A stretch of 64,000 nt of DNA from CAYREV01 sp964423345 (GTDB lineage Bacteria > Bacteroidota > Rhodothermia > Balneolales > Balneolaceae). The first letter of the stretch is position 1, and each line of letters begins with the position of its first letter. The notes under the pieces are model-generated. The model saw only the letters and a program-made list of their open reading frames with translations, was not told the origin of the DNA and made no database searches. The DNA lies in NCBI GenBank assembly GCA_964423345.1, contig CAYREV010000010.1, forward strand, positions 20,045-84,044, given 5' to 3'. A program made the position numbers and the translations under genes. This document shows positions 36,369-44,543 of the stretch, piece by piece.

Positions 36369-37259
36369 ATGTCAGCCAAAATTATTGACGGGAAAAAAGT
36401 AGCTTCCCTTACCCGGGAAGAGGTGAAAAATGATGTAGAGGATTGGGTCAGCGACGGCAACCGGCCTCCCTACCTGCAGGTGGTGCTTGTTGGAACCAAC
36501 CCTGCGTCGGACGTCTATGTGAGGGCCAAGACCCGGGCGTGCAAGGATGTAGGCATCGAGACCGGCACCAAGCGCCTGCCCGACACCATATCGGCACGGG
36601 AACTTAAAAAGACCATTCGCGAATTGAACCGGGACGATGCTGTAGACGGTATCCTGGTCCAGCTGCCCCTTCCCAGCCACCTTTCCACCCACGACGTCAT
36701 CGAATCCATCGACTACAGGAAGGATGTGGACGGCTTCCATCCCATGAATATGGGAAGGCTGACCGTGGGACAGCCCAGTTTCCGTTCCTGTACCCCGGCC
36801 GGCATCTTCGAGCTGTTCAAGTATTACAGCATTCCCACCAAAAGCAAGCATGCGGTAATTGTCGGGGCCAGCAACATTGTGGGGCGTCCGGTTTCCATCC
36901 TCCTTTCCAAGGAGGAGGGGGAAGGCAAGGCCACCACAACCGTATGCCACAAATACACCAAGGACCTTACCCGACACACCATTTCGGCCGATATACTGGT
37001 GGTTGCTGCAGGGCAGCCCAACCTGGTAAAGGGTGAAATGGTCAAGGAGGGAGTGGTGGTTATTGATGTAGGTATTAACCGCGTGGCGGATGAAACCCGT
37101 GACAAGGGGTACCGCCTTGTAGGCGACTGCCACTTTGAAAGCGTCAAGGAGAAAGCCAGCTGGATTACACCGGTTCCGGGGGGTGTGGGACCCATGACCG
37201 TTGCCATGCTGATGAAAAACACCCTGCTGGCCGCCAAAAAATCCATCTACCCCGAATAG
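36369..37259 (+). CDS. folD: Bifunctional methylenetetrahydrofolate dehydrogenase / methenyltetrahydrofolate cyclohydrolase
   Basis: Interconverts 5,10-methylene-THF and 10-formyl-THF, feeding purine and formyl-methionine synthesis. The family signatures are present: VGTNPASDVYVRAKTRACKDVGIE with the catalytic lysine, DGILVQLPLP, DVDGFHPMNMGRL, the NADP site VGASNIVGRPVSILL, and the C-terminal TPVPGGVGPMTVAMLM. Length is 296 residues. It is 85 bases from the NtrC-type gene, so it may have its own promoter. Confidence 0.97.
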   Translation: MSAKIIDGKKVASLTREEVKNDVEDWVSDGNRPPYLQVVLVGTNPASDVYVRAKTRACKDVGIETGTKRLPDTISARELKKTIRELNRDDAVDGILVQLPLPSHLSTHDVIESIDYRKDVDGFHPMNMGRLTVGQPSFRSCTPAGIFELFKYYSIPTKSKHAVIVGASNIVGRPVSILLSKEEGEGKATTTVCHKYTKDLTRHTISADILVVAAGQPNLVKGEMVKEGVVVIDVGINRVADETRDKGYRLVGDCHFESVKEKASWITPVPGGVGPMTVAMLMKNTLLAAKKSIYPE

Positions 37260-37264
37260 GTTAA

Positions 37265-37292
37265 CCCCCGGCCTTAAAAATGAATCCGGGGG
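37265..37292 (+). terminator. possible terminator/stem-loop between folD and M1 peptidase
   Basis: CCCCCGG (37265-37271) pairs with CCGGGGG (37286-37292) across a 14-base loop just after the folD stop. No T-run follows on either strand, so it is at best a weak intrinsic terminator or an RNA-stabilising hairpin shared by two convergent genes. Confidence 0.35.
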
Positions 37293-37317
37293 ATATCTTC
37301 CGGTTGTAAGGCCTCTC

Positions 37318-39279
37318 CTATTCTTCTGCAGGGGTATCGGCCCTCCAGATATTGTTGTCGGGCTTTACGTCCGGAAACTCCAAGTCAGGATCGATAACCA
37401 CTTTCTTCAGCTTTTGGGCAGACTCATATTTAAGGGTCCACCGGTTGCCCCGGTGCCAAAGCTGTACCGGCAGGCTTACGGACTTCCGGCTGCCGTCCTG
37501 AAGGGTGATTTCCATCTTCACCGGCATGACCAGCTTGTCCCTGTTGCTTAGGCTGATCAGGGCTCCTTTTGAGGGATCTCCCTCTATATAGCTGACCGAG
37601 TCGACCGCCTGGTCCAGGGTCCAGGTCTTCTCGAACCATCCTCTCCAGAACCAGTCCAGTTCACGTCCGGTGACCTCTTCCATCGTATTGAAAAAGTCGT
37701 TGGGGGTGGGATGTTTGTAAGACCACCGATCTACATATTCCCGAAAAGCTTCATCAAACAACTCCTTGCCGATTATGGACTGCCGCAGCATACGCAATCC
37801 GGCTGCCGGCTTGTAATAGGCTACCATCCCCAGGTTTCGTTCCTGGACCTGGTCCGGGGGCGTCATGATGGGTTCGGACGAAGGGTTGTTCAGCCAGCCC
37901 GAGAGGGCCCTGACGGTTGAGGGGTTGTAGTATTCACCCCCGTTGAAATTCATGGTGCTCAGCCGGTTGATGAAAGAGTCAAAGCCTTCGTCCATCCAGG
38001 CATGCTCCCGCTCATTGGAACCGACAATCATGGGGAACCAGATATGGCCGAACTCATGGTCGGTGACGCCCCATAGGCTTGCCCCCGACGCTTTCCAGCT
38101 GCAGAATACGATGCCGGGGTATTCCATGCCTCCGACCGTTCCCGCCACGTTTATAGCTGCGGGATAGGGATACTTTGACAGGTAGCGGGAGTAAAACTCG
38201 ACGGAGCCCTTGACATATTCGGTGGAGCGACCCCAGGCCGAGCTGCCCGCGCTTTCTTCCGGATATACCGACATGGCCAGCGACCGGTCGCCATCCGGGA
38301 GGTTGATCCGCGCGGCATCCCATATGAAAGCTTTGGAGGCAGCCCAGGCAACATCACGGGTATCTTCCATTTTGTATTTCCAGGTCAGTGTCTGCCTGCT
38401 CCGGGGACGTGATTTTTCGGTACCTACCTCATTTTCCTTGAGGATGAAGACCCGTTCGTCGCTGTTTTGGGCTTTTTTGTACCTGCGTTGCTGCTCTTCG
38501 GTTAACACCTCCTCCGGATTCAGCAGCCTGCCCGATGCCACCACGACATAGCTGGAGGGTGCCGTAATGGTATAGTCGAAGGTGCCGTAATCCATGTAAA
38601 ACTCTCCGGCCCCAAGGTAGGGCAGCGTATTCCATCCCTGGATGTCATCATAAACAGCCACCCTCGGATACCATTGGGCTATTTCGTAGATCACGCCGTT
38701 TTGGGTTTCTAGCCGACCCATCCTGTCGGAGCCGTATTCGGGTACGGTGAAGTGATAGTCTATAGTGAGGGATACCTTGCCGCCCTCTGCGGTCAGCAGC
38801 TCCCTGAGGTTGACTTTCAGATTGGTGTCGACCGTATGGGTATCCGGCTTATAGGTTTCATCGTTTTGGGTAACCTCCATGTTTTCAATCTTGATACCTC
38901 CGTCGAAGTTCCGGTTGCCGAAACGGGAGCCGGAATAGGGGGTTGCTTTTGCACCCCAGGAGTCGCTGTCGAAGAGGTTCTGATCCAGTTTAAGCCAGAT
39001 AAATTCCAGCTCCTGCGGACTGTTGTTGGTATAGTGGATGGTGATGGTGTTTTCAACCTTGTGCTCTCCGGGCTTGAGGCGGACATCCATTTCATAATCC
39101 GCGCTGTTTTGCCAGTAATCGTCCGCGGGTGCTCCTCCTGCCGTACGGTATTCCGAACCAGTCAGGGTATTGTAGGGAAGGAATATCTCCTGTATAACAT
39201 CTTTATGCTGCGCCTTGCTATCCGGAGGAAAAGCGATAAAAATGCACAGGAGCAGTGTTATTACCGATGATGTCTTCAT
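37318..39279 (-). CDS. M1-family zinc aminopeptidase, secreted
   Basis: A 653-residue protein with a signal peptide (residues 1-23, ending DSKAQ). The zinc site is H408-E-F-G-H412 with E431 in AWMDEGF, the exact HExxH-x18-E spacing of M1. The substrate-amino-terminus motif GAMEN is replaced by GGMEYPG, as in many bacterial M1 relatives. The N-terminal ~300 residues are the usual beta saddle. No T9SS C-terminal sorting domain is evident: it ends with a beta domain (VKMEITLQDGSRKSVSLPVQLW). It probably digests peptides in the periplasm. Confidence 0.92.
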   Translation of the reverse strand: MKTSSVITLLLCIFIAFPPDSKAQHKDVIQEIFLPYNTLTGSEYRTAGGAPADDYWQNSADYEMDVRLKPGEHKVENTITIHYTNNSPQELEFIWLKLDQNLFDSDSWGAKATPYSGSRFGNRNFDGGIKIENMEVTQNDETYKPDTHTVDTNLKVNLRELLTAEGGKVSLTIDYHFTVPEYGSDRMGRLETQNGVIYEIAQWYPRVAVYDDIQGWNTLPYLGAGEFYMDYGTFDYTITAPSSYVVVASGRLLNPEEVLTEEQQRRYKKAQNSDERVFILKENEVGTEKSRPRSRQTLTWKYKMEDTRDVAWAASKAFIWDAARINLPDGDRSLAMSVYPEESAGSSAWGRSTEYVKGSVEFYSRYLSKYPYPAAINVAGTVGGMEYPGIVFCSWKASGASLWGVTDHEFGHIWFPMIVGSNEREHAWMDEGFDSFINRLSTMNFNGGEYYNPSTVRALSGWLNNPSSEPIMTPPDQVQERNLGMVAYYKPAAGLRMLRQSIIGKELFDEAFREYVDRWSYKHPTPNDFFNTMEEVTGRELDWFWRGWFEKTWTLDQAVDSVSYIEGDPSKGALISLSNRDKLVMPVKMEITLQDGSRKSVSLPVQLWHRGNRWTLKYESAQKLKKVVIDPDLEFPDVKPDNNIWRADTPAEE

Positions 39280-39384
39280 AATGATCTGTGTTCTGTTTAA
39301 AGTGCGTGATAAATTAAGTTCATCCGGCGGCGTGGATGGCCCAGACCTGCCGGCCCTTCTGCCCTCATCTTAATCAGGCGTACG

Positions 39385-39585
39385 TTAACATTCACAACCA
39401 ATGTAGCTAAATCTATGAATGTGATGAAGCGGACCGGGGGGGGTACCGTCGTCCGACAGGCTAAAATGGAGCTGCAGGTTTCCGTCGGGAGATTGTACGT
39501 CGGCCTGCTTCGGAGAGGTGCAGGCCTGAAGCAAAAAGATGCTGAGAGTTCCTATCAGGATGTGGGTGAAGGGGATTTCCGGCAT
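39385..39585 (-). pseudogene. truncated lipoprotein-like fragment resembling the GH97 N-terminus
   Basis: A 66-codon frame starting with ATG at 39585 encodes a lipoprotein signal (IGTLSIFLLQAC) followed by VQSPDGNLQLHFSLSDDGTP. That stretch resembles the start of glycoside hydrolase family 97 (SusB-type) proteins, which begin SPD..L...F.....G.P. After that point an 8-base G/C homopolymer occurs (about 39436-39443) and the remaining 17 codons show no family match. Reading on in the other frames does not recover the enzyme, so most of it is deleted. It could also be a tiny unrelated lipoprotein. Confidence 0.45.
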
Positions 39586-39751
39586 GGAGGTGATATTTTC
39601 ACGTTGATGGTAAACTGTGTACAGCAGTAATTAAATCAGTTTATATGGATGAACACAAATGGGCGCGAATTAATTTTAAATAGGGGTGACATATTGGTGT
39701 CACCCTGCTCGATTATGTTGGGAGTGAACATCAATTAAACCGAATACTCTC

Positions 39752-40081
39752 ATGAAAACAACCGTAAAAAATCCCGTCAAAGTTACTCCCTTCAATATAG
39801 AGCCTGTATTGCGCAAAGTGCTTGTGGAAGCCGAACAGGAACACAGGGAACTGCAGCAGATGTTTGCCCTTATGGGCTGGGAAGATTTGCCCGATGCACT
39901 TAAGATGGAGATCAAAGAGGATGTCTCGGCCATGGTGGATGAATTGCAGGGGCACTATTCCAGCTGCGATCCCTTTGTGCAGAAAAGAAGGGAGAGCGTA
40001 ACCTATTGGGTCAACTGTTACCAGGACGGTATCTGTTCCCTGGAGACCGCTATTCATGCTCTCAAGGTGAAAAAGTTGTAG
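39752..40081 (+). CDS. small protein of unknown function
   Basis: A 109-residue cytoplasmic protein that I do not recognise. It is mostly helical, with long amphipathic stretches (VLRKVLVEAEQEHRELQQMFALMG and LKMEIKEDVSAMVDELQGHY) and two cysteines (SSCDPF, VNCYQDGIC). There is no signal peptide. An in-frame ATG with ordinary upstream context and codon use like its neighbours suggest it is expressed. It precedes guaB on the same strand by 135 bases and is probably a separate unit. Confidence 0.6.
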   Translation: MKTTVKNPVKVTPFNIEPVLRKVLVEAEQEHRELQQMFALMGWEDLPDALKMEIKEDVSAMVDELQGHYSSCDPFVQKRRESVTYWVNCYQDGICSLETAIHALKVKKL

Positions 40082-40170
40082 GGGCTTTCCGCATTTGCCG
40101 GAGGGGGGAGAGCAGTCTTGGAGTAGATGGAATTGGAAAATTCCATTAAGCACTTAGGCTTTAAATTTTT

Positions 40171-40178
40171 TATCTTAG
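40171..40178 (+). promoter_or_regulatory. possible -7 promoter element of guaB
   Basis: TATCTTAG at 40171-40178 differs by one base from the Bacteroidota -7 consensus TAnnTTTG and lies about 38 bases before the guaB ATG in a very AT-rich stretch. No clear TTG -33 box accompanies it. Confidence 0.3.
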
Positions 40179-40216
40179 CCCAAATATAAAACTCCAATTT
40201 TGCAGAACCTTCAGCT

Positions 40217-41695
40217 ATGCAAAACTCCTCTCCATTTGAACGGATAACCCGCCAGGGGCTAACTTACGATGATGTGCTTCTGGTCCCTGCGTATTCACAA
40301 ACCCTGCCGCGTGATGTTGACACCAGCGTGCAGCTTACTCCCAGCCTCAGGTTAAATGTGCCGGTTATAAGTGCGGCCATGGATACCGTCTCCGAATACC
40401 GGCTGGCCATAGCCCTGGCACGGGAAGGGGGCATTGCCATGTTGCACAAGAATATGTCGATTGAAGAGCAGGCCGACCAGGTGCGGATGGTCAAGCGAAG
40501 TGAAAGCGGGATGATTGTCGACCCGGTCACGCTTCCGGCTGATGCAACGGTGCGCGAGGCCAGGGGACTTATGAAGAAGCACAAGATCGGGGGGATACCG
40601 ATCGTCGAGGAAGACAATACGCTGATCGGTATCGTGACCAACCGGGATCTTCGTTTTGAACATTATGTGGACAAGAAGCTGAGTTCCATCATGACTACCG
40701 ATAACCTGATTACCGCCAGGGAGGGGACAACGCTTGAGGAGGCCGAAAAGGTGCTCCAGAAACACAAGGTGGAAAAGCTCCCGATAGTGGACAAAAACAG
40801 GAAGCTGGTGGGACTGATTACGTTCAAGGATATAGAGAAGAAGATGAATTTCCCTAATGCCTGCAAGGATGAGATGGGCAGGCTTCGTGTGGGAGCTGCA
40901 GTGGGAGTAACCCCCGATACCATGGAGCGTGTGGAAGCCCTGGTCGATTCGGGCGTGGATGCCATCACGGTGGATACCGCCCATGGGCATTCCGAGGGAG
41001 TGCTGAAGATGGTCAGAGAGATAAAGAATGTACATCCCGACCTGAACCTCATAGCCGGTAATATTGCGACCAAGTCGGCCGCAGAAGCCCTGGTCGATGC
41101 CGGGGTCGATATCGTAAAGGTTGGTGTGGGGCCGGGTTCCATCTGTACCACCCGGGTGGTTACCGGCGTGGGAGTTCCGCAGCTCAGTGCCGTCATGGAG
41201 GTAGCCGAATATGCACGGAAAGCCGGGGTAGGCCTTATAGCCGACGGTGGTATAAAGCAGACGGGCGATATTCCCAAAGCCATTGCGGGAGGGGCCCATG
41301 CGGTGATGATGGGATCGATGTTTGCGGGCGTGGACGAAAGTCCCGGCGAAACGATTATTTACGAGTCCAGAAAATACAAGTCCTACCGTGGAATGGGCAG
41401 CCTGGGAGCGATGGAGAAAGGGTCCAAGGACCGCTATTTCCAGGATGTGGAAGACGATATCAATAAGCTTGTGCCCGAAGGGATCGAGGGACGCGTGCCT
41501 TACAAGGGGTACCTTTCTGAGGTGGTTTACCAGATGGTTGGGGGACTTCGGGCTGCGATGGGCTATACCGGCGCCTCCAAAATATCCGAGCTGCAGCAGG
41601 CCGAATTTGTACAGATATCGGCAGCCGCCTACAGGGAAAGCCATCCCCACTCGGTACAAATCACCAAAGAGTCGCCCAACTACTCGGTAAGCTAG
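40217..41695 (+). CDS. guaB: IMP dehydrogenase
   Basis: Oxidises IMP to XMP with NAD+, the first committed step to GMP. A 492-residue barrel with an inserted CBS pair (about residues 95-210: MIVDPVTLPADATVREA and IMTTDNLITAREGTTLEEA). The catalytic cysteine is C310 in GPGSICTTRVVTGVGVPQ. The mobile flap with NKLVPEGIEGRVPYKG (Arg-Tyr type) is intact. The C-terminal SYRGMGSLGAM segment is present. It is transcribed alone and followed by a short repeat-rich spacer. Confidence 0.97.
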   Translation: MQNSSPFERITRQGLTYDDVLLVPAYSQTLPRDVDTSVQLTPSLRLNVPVISAAMDTVSEYRLAIALAREGGIAMLHKNMSIEEQADQVRMVKRSESGMIVDPVTLPADATVREARGLMKKHKIGGIPIVEEDNTLIGIVTNRDLRFEHYVDKKLSSIMTTDNLITAREGTTLEEAEKVLQKHKVEKLPIVDKNRKLVGLITFKDIEKKMNFPNACKDEMGRLRVGAAVGVTPDTMERVEALVDSGVDAITVDTAHGHSEGVLKMVREIKNVHPDLNLIAGNIATKSAAEALVDAGVDIVKVGVGPGSICTTRVVTGVGVPQLSAVMEVAEYARKAGVGLIADGGIKQTGDIPKAIAGGAHAVMMGSMFAGVDESPGETIIYESRKYKSYRGMGSLGAMEKGSKDRYFQDVEDDINKLVPEGIEGRVPYKGYLSEVVYQMVGGLRAAMGYTGASKISELQQAEFVQISAAAYRESHPHSVQITKESPNYSVS

Positions 41696-41775
41696 AAGGC
41701 AGGAGGCAGGCATGCCCACCAAAGCTTTAACGTAAGTGGGAGGCAGGTTGAACTTGCTGCCTTCTACTTTCTACC
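41693..41775. repeat. heptad-periodic repeats with 10-bp inverted ends after guaB
   Basis: TAGAAGGCAG (41693-41702) is perfectly inverted as CTGCCTTCTA (41757-41766), bracketing a short spacer. The ends break into 7-base units: AGAAGGC-AGGAGGC-AGGCATG on the left and GCCTTCT-ACTTTCT-ACCGGTT on the right. The same ACTTTCT heptad recurs at 63543-63570. It lies between convergent guaB and lptG and could form a long hairpin. Confidence 0.5.
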
Positions 41776-41788
41776 GGTTTTACCGCCT

Positions 41789-42871
41789 TTATTTCCGTGC
41801 GTTGAAAAGAAGGACCAGTCCCACCAACAGGAAAAACAGGTGGGGAAGGTTGGCTGCAAGCAGCGGGTCCAGGGCACCTTTCCCCCCGAAGGGTTCGATG
41901 ACTTTCATGAAGCTCAGGTAGAGAAAGCTGATGGTGAGCCCGGCTGCGATGTGGAATCCCCTTCCGCCCCGCCTGCGAACCGCCGCAAGGGCATAGCCGA
42001 TGATGGTAACTACAAAAATGGAAAACGGATAGGCCAGCCGCCCGTACAGCTGCACCTCCGGCAGCTCAGTGTTGCTGGCCCCGCTTCTCCGGATGGAGCT
42101 GATGTAGTTGAAGGCCTCATTGTAGGTCAGCTGGTAGATATCGGATGTAGTGCGTGCGAGGTCCCTGGGAAATATGTTAAGGGACACCTTAAGGGAGTCG
42201 TGGTACTCTTTTCTGTACCCGGTCGGGGTAAAAAACTTCTTCTCTATGTCAATGAGCTGCCATTTCTTTTGGGTATCGATCCATTTCATACGCTGGATAT
42301 TCATGGTTTCCCTGACGGAATCACCCTCGAAACGAACCATCTCCACACGAAAGCCGGTTTGTTCGTTGGCGTCGAAATAATTTATCCGGTAGATGGTATC
42401 TGCCGACTCCTGCCGGTATATCTCGCTCCGGTCCACTTTTTCATTCTTGTCTCGCAGGTACTGTTCCTCAAACTCTATTCGCCTGCTATTGGCGTCGGGA
42501 ATGACATAACCGTCGAGATAGCTTATCAGTCCCGCTGCGATAAAAGAGAAAACCATGTAGGGAAGGATAAGACGATACAGGCTTACTCCAGCCGCTTTAA
42601 GGGCGGTAATTTCAAATCGATCGGCCATCTGCCCGGTAAGGTAGAGGCAGGCTATGAAGACGGCAACCGGGGTGATCAGCCTCACCATTTCCGGTATGTA
42701 ATTGAGATAATAGATCCCGAATATCTGGGCCATCGTAGCACCCCTGTCGGTAAAATCATCGCTATTTTCCGAAAAGTCGATGACGATATAAATAAAAACC
42801 AGCACCAATATCATGAAGAGGGTGATATTGAGCAGGCGAAAGAATATATATCTGTCTATTTTTTTAGTCAC
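41789..42871 (-). CDS. lptG: LPS export ABC permease LptG (YjgQ-type)
   Basis: A 360-residue YjgP/YjgQ permease. Transmembrane helices lie near residues 13-33 (LFMILVLVFIYIVIDFSENSDDF), 58-80, 98-120, and three at the C-terminus, flanking a periplasmic jellyroll (about 140-265) that receives LPS. The motif EITALKAAGVSLYRLILPYMVFS is typical. The start is GTG at 42871, overlapping the end of lptF by 8 bases, so the two subunits are made together. With LptB (not in the window) they extract LPS from the inner membrane and pass it to LptC. Which of the pair is LptF or LptG is by gene order and length. Confidence 0.85.
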   Translation of the reverse strand: MTKKIDRYIFFRLLNITLFMILVLVFIYIVIDFSENSDDFTDRGATMAQIFGIYYLNYIPEMVRLITPVAVFIACLYLTGQMADRFEITALKAAGVSLYRLILPYMVFSFIAAGLISYLDGYVIPDANSRRIEFEEQYLRDKNEKVDRSEIYRQESADTIYRINYFDANEQTGFRVEMVRFEGDSVRETMNIQRMKWIDTQKKWQLIDIEKKFFTPTGYRKEYHDSLKVSLNIFPRDLARTTSDIYQLTYNEAFNYISSIRRSGASNTELPEVQLYGRLAYPFSIFVVTIIGYALAAVRRRGGRGFHIAAGLTISFLYLSFMKVIEPFGGKGALDPLLAANLPHLFFLLVGLVLLFNARK

Positions 42872-44312
42872 GCCGGTCTTTCCAGAGGTTGGATATTTTA
42901 AATGAAGTACAGATTCTGATGACCATGTAGGTGCCGATCACACCCAGCAGTAAATTTGAAAACCACATACCCGTAAAGGGGGTGATATACAGGCGATCGG
43001 CCAGCTTTTCGCCCTGGATGATAGAGATCCAGTAGAAGGTAAGGAAAACGGTACCGATGAGGGCGGCATATCCGAGGTTCCCTTTCCTGGTGTACATCCC
43101 TATAGGGGCGCCTATAAGAACAAAGATGATACAGGCGATGGGGATGGAGAATTTTTTATGAACTTCAACCAGGTATTGGGCGATACGGTTGACCCTCCAG
43201 TCGATCTCTACCTGCATATTCTGCAGCACGGAACGGTACTTGCGGAGAGAACGGAGGGCCACCCGCCGGAGGCCGGCCTGTTCATCCCTGGTTTTCAGGC
43301 TGTTGAGAACAACAAAAGAACTCTCATTCGGCAGGTTTGATGGAGCGATCTCCTTATCGTCCTGCCCGTTATTTACCCACACCGTTGCGGTCTCAAGAGT
43401 GTCTTCCTCCACCGGAATGACATAATCGTCAGTGGTTTCCAAGTGATTTCTTCTTTCATGGATCTCCCGGCCCAGGGAATCGACTACCGCAAGCATGGAG
43501 CTTACTTTCATGGTACGGTCGTTTCTGGAGTGCTTATCGGGGCTGGAACGCGAAAAAGCCAGCTCCGAAAGGTCAAAGCTCATCCGGTAGCGATTGAATT
43601 CCGTTTCTTCATAAACGTCGACCCTTCGGCCTTTCTGCCGGCGGTCAAGATAGCGGAGTATGGAACCGTTGAAGAGATATAAGGTCAGGGTTTGCCCGTC
43701 ATTTTCACTTTGCAGGGTGCCCTGGTCGGCCCGGATATAGGCTTTCTTCTGGTTTGAACCCACTTCCTGGAAGAGGGTGACGTCGTAGAGGGAGTCCGAT
43801 TCATTTTCAATGTTTTTAACCAGGAAGGTATAGCCCTCTATGCCGTCATAAAATTCATTTTCCTTGAGGTCGAACCCAGGTTTCTTCATGCGGATGTCAA
43901 TAAACAGGGAGCGGGCCCGCTGGTTGGCATCAGGTAAAACGTAGTTTGAAAAAAGGATAAGGGCCCCGGCCATAAGCGTGGCGACTATAAGAACGGGCTT
44001 GATTACGCGGATGGGATTGACACCGGCAGCCTTGAGAGCAGCAAGTTCGTTAAGCTCGGTGAACTTGCCGAAAGCCATCAGCGAAGCTACCAGGACAGCC
44101 ATGGGAGCCGCCAGGACCACCATATAGGCCAGGTTGGTGATAATAAGCTCAATAATGATACCCAGCGGTAATCCCTTGCCCACCAGTTTATCGATATAGA
44201 GAATCAGAAACTGCATGAGCAAAAGAAACATAATCGTGAAAAAGCAGAATACGAAGGGGCCTACGTGCCTTTTCAGGATATCAATTTGTAACTTGTTGAG
44301 AAACGTACTCAT
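42864..44312 (-). CDS. lptF: LPS export ABC permease LptF (YjgP-type)
   Basis: About 482 residues from the ATG at 44312. A TTG at 44333 in frame is less likely because the family starts just before the first helix. It has six predicted transmembrane segments and the coupling-helix motif FTELNELAALKAAGVNPIRVIKPVL near residue 90. The periplasmic domain (about 140-375) is unusually long because of a charged, helical stretch of roughly 100 residues (RSSPDKHSRNDRTMKV to RRVALRSLRKYRS). It pairs with LptG encoded directly downstream. It is divergent from sprA. Confidence 0.87.
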   Translation of the reverse strand: MSTFLNKLQIDILKRHVGPFVFCFFTIMFLLLMQFLILYIDKLVGKGLPLGIIIELIITNLAYMVVLAAPMAVLVASLMAFGKFTELNELAALKAAGVNPIRVIKPVLIVATLMAGALILFSNYVLPDANQRARSLFIDIRMKKPGFDLKENEFYDGIEGYTFLVKNIENESDSLYDVTLFQEVGSNQKKAYIRADQGTLQSENDGQTLTLYLFNGSILRYLDRRQKGRRVDVYEETEFNRYRMSFDLSELAFSRSSPDKHSRNDRTMKVSSMLAVVDSLGREIHERRNHLETTDDYVIPVEEDTLETATVWVNNGQDDKEIAPSNLPNESSFVVLNSLKTRDEQAGLRRVALRSLRKYRSVLQNMQVEIDWRVNRIAQYLVEVHKKFSIPIACIIFVLIGAPIGMYTRKGNLGYAALIGTVFLTFYWISIIQGEKLADRLYITPFTGMWFSNLLLGVIGTYMVIRICTSFKISNLWKDRRD

Positions 44313-44416
44313 GCGTTTTTGGGGTTTGAACAAACCTTAAATTAGGCCTATACTGCGTTTTTGCCAAATCAATACGGGGTTTTCGGCAACTTAAGATGTT
44401 GTAACTTTTAAGAAAT

Positions 44417-44454
44417 GCAAATTTGCTGTATTATCGATTGAATTGACAGCAAAT
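44417..44454. promoter_or_regulatory. inverted repeat upstream of sprA
   Basis: ATTTGCTGT (44421-44429) is repeated in perfect inversion as ACAGCAAAT (44446-44454) with a 16-base spacer. The left arm also overlaps a 10-base palindrome, GCAAATTTGC (44417-44426). The dyad lies about 90 bases upstream of the sprA GTG start and about 105 bases upstream of lptF on the other strand. No T-run follows, so it is not an intrinsic terminator. It is a candidate operator for sprA, lptF or both. Confidence 0.45.
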
Positions 44455-44543
44455 CATCTAAAAAAAGGGGAGCTGTATACGAACCACTGTTACTACCGGA
44501 TATTCACAGTTAAAAACGGAAGAATTTAGAAATTAACGGTTTC

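Noticed and set aside
40352..41722. Long open frame (over 450 codons) antisense to guaB
   Set aside because: It lies wholly opposite a clearly functional gene, has a His/Gly/Leu-rich composition typical of reverse-frame shadows, and shows no domain.
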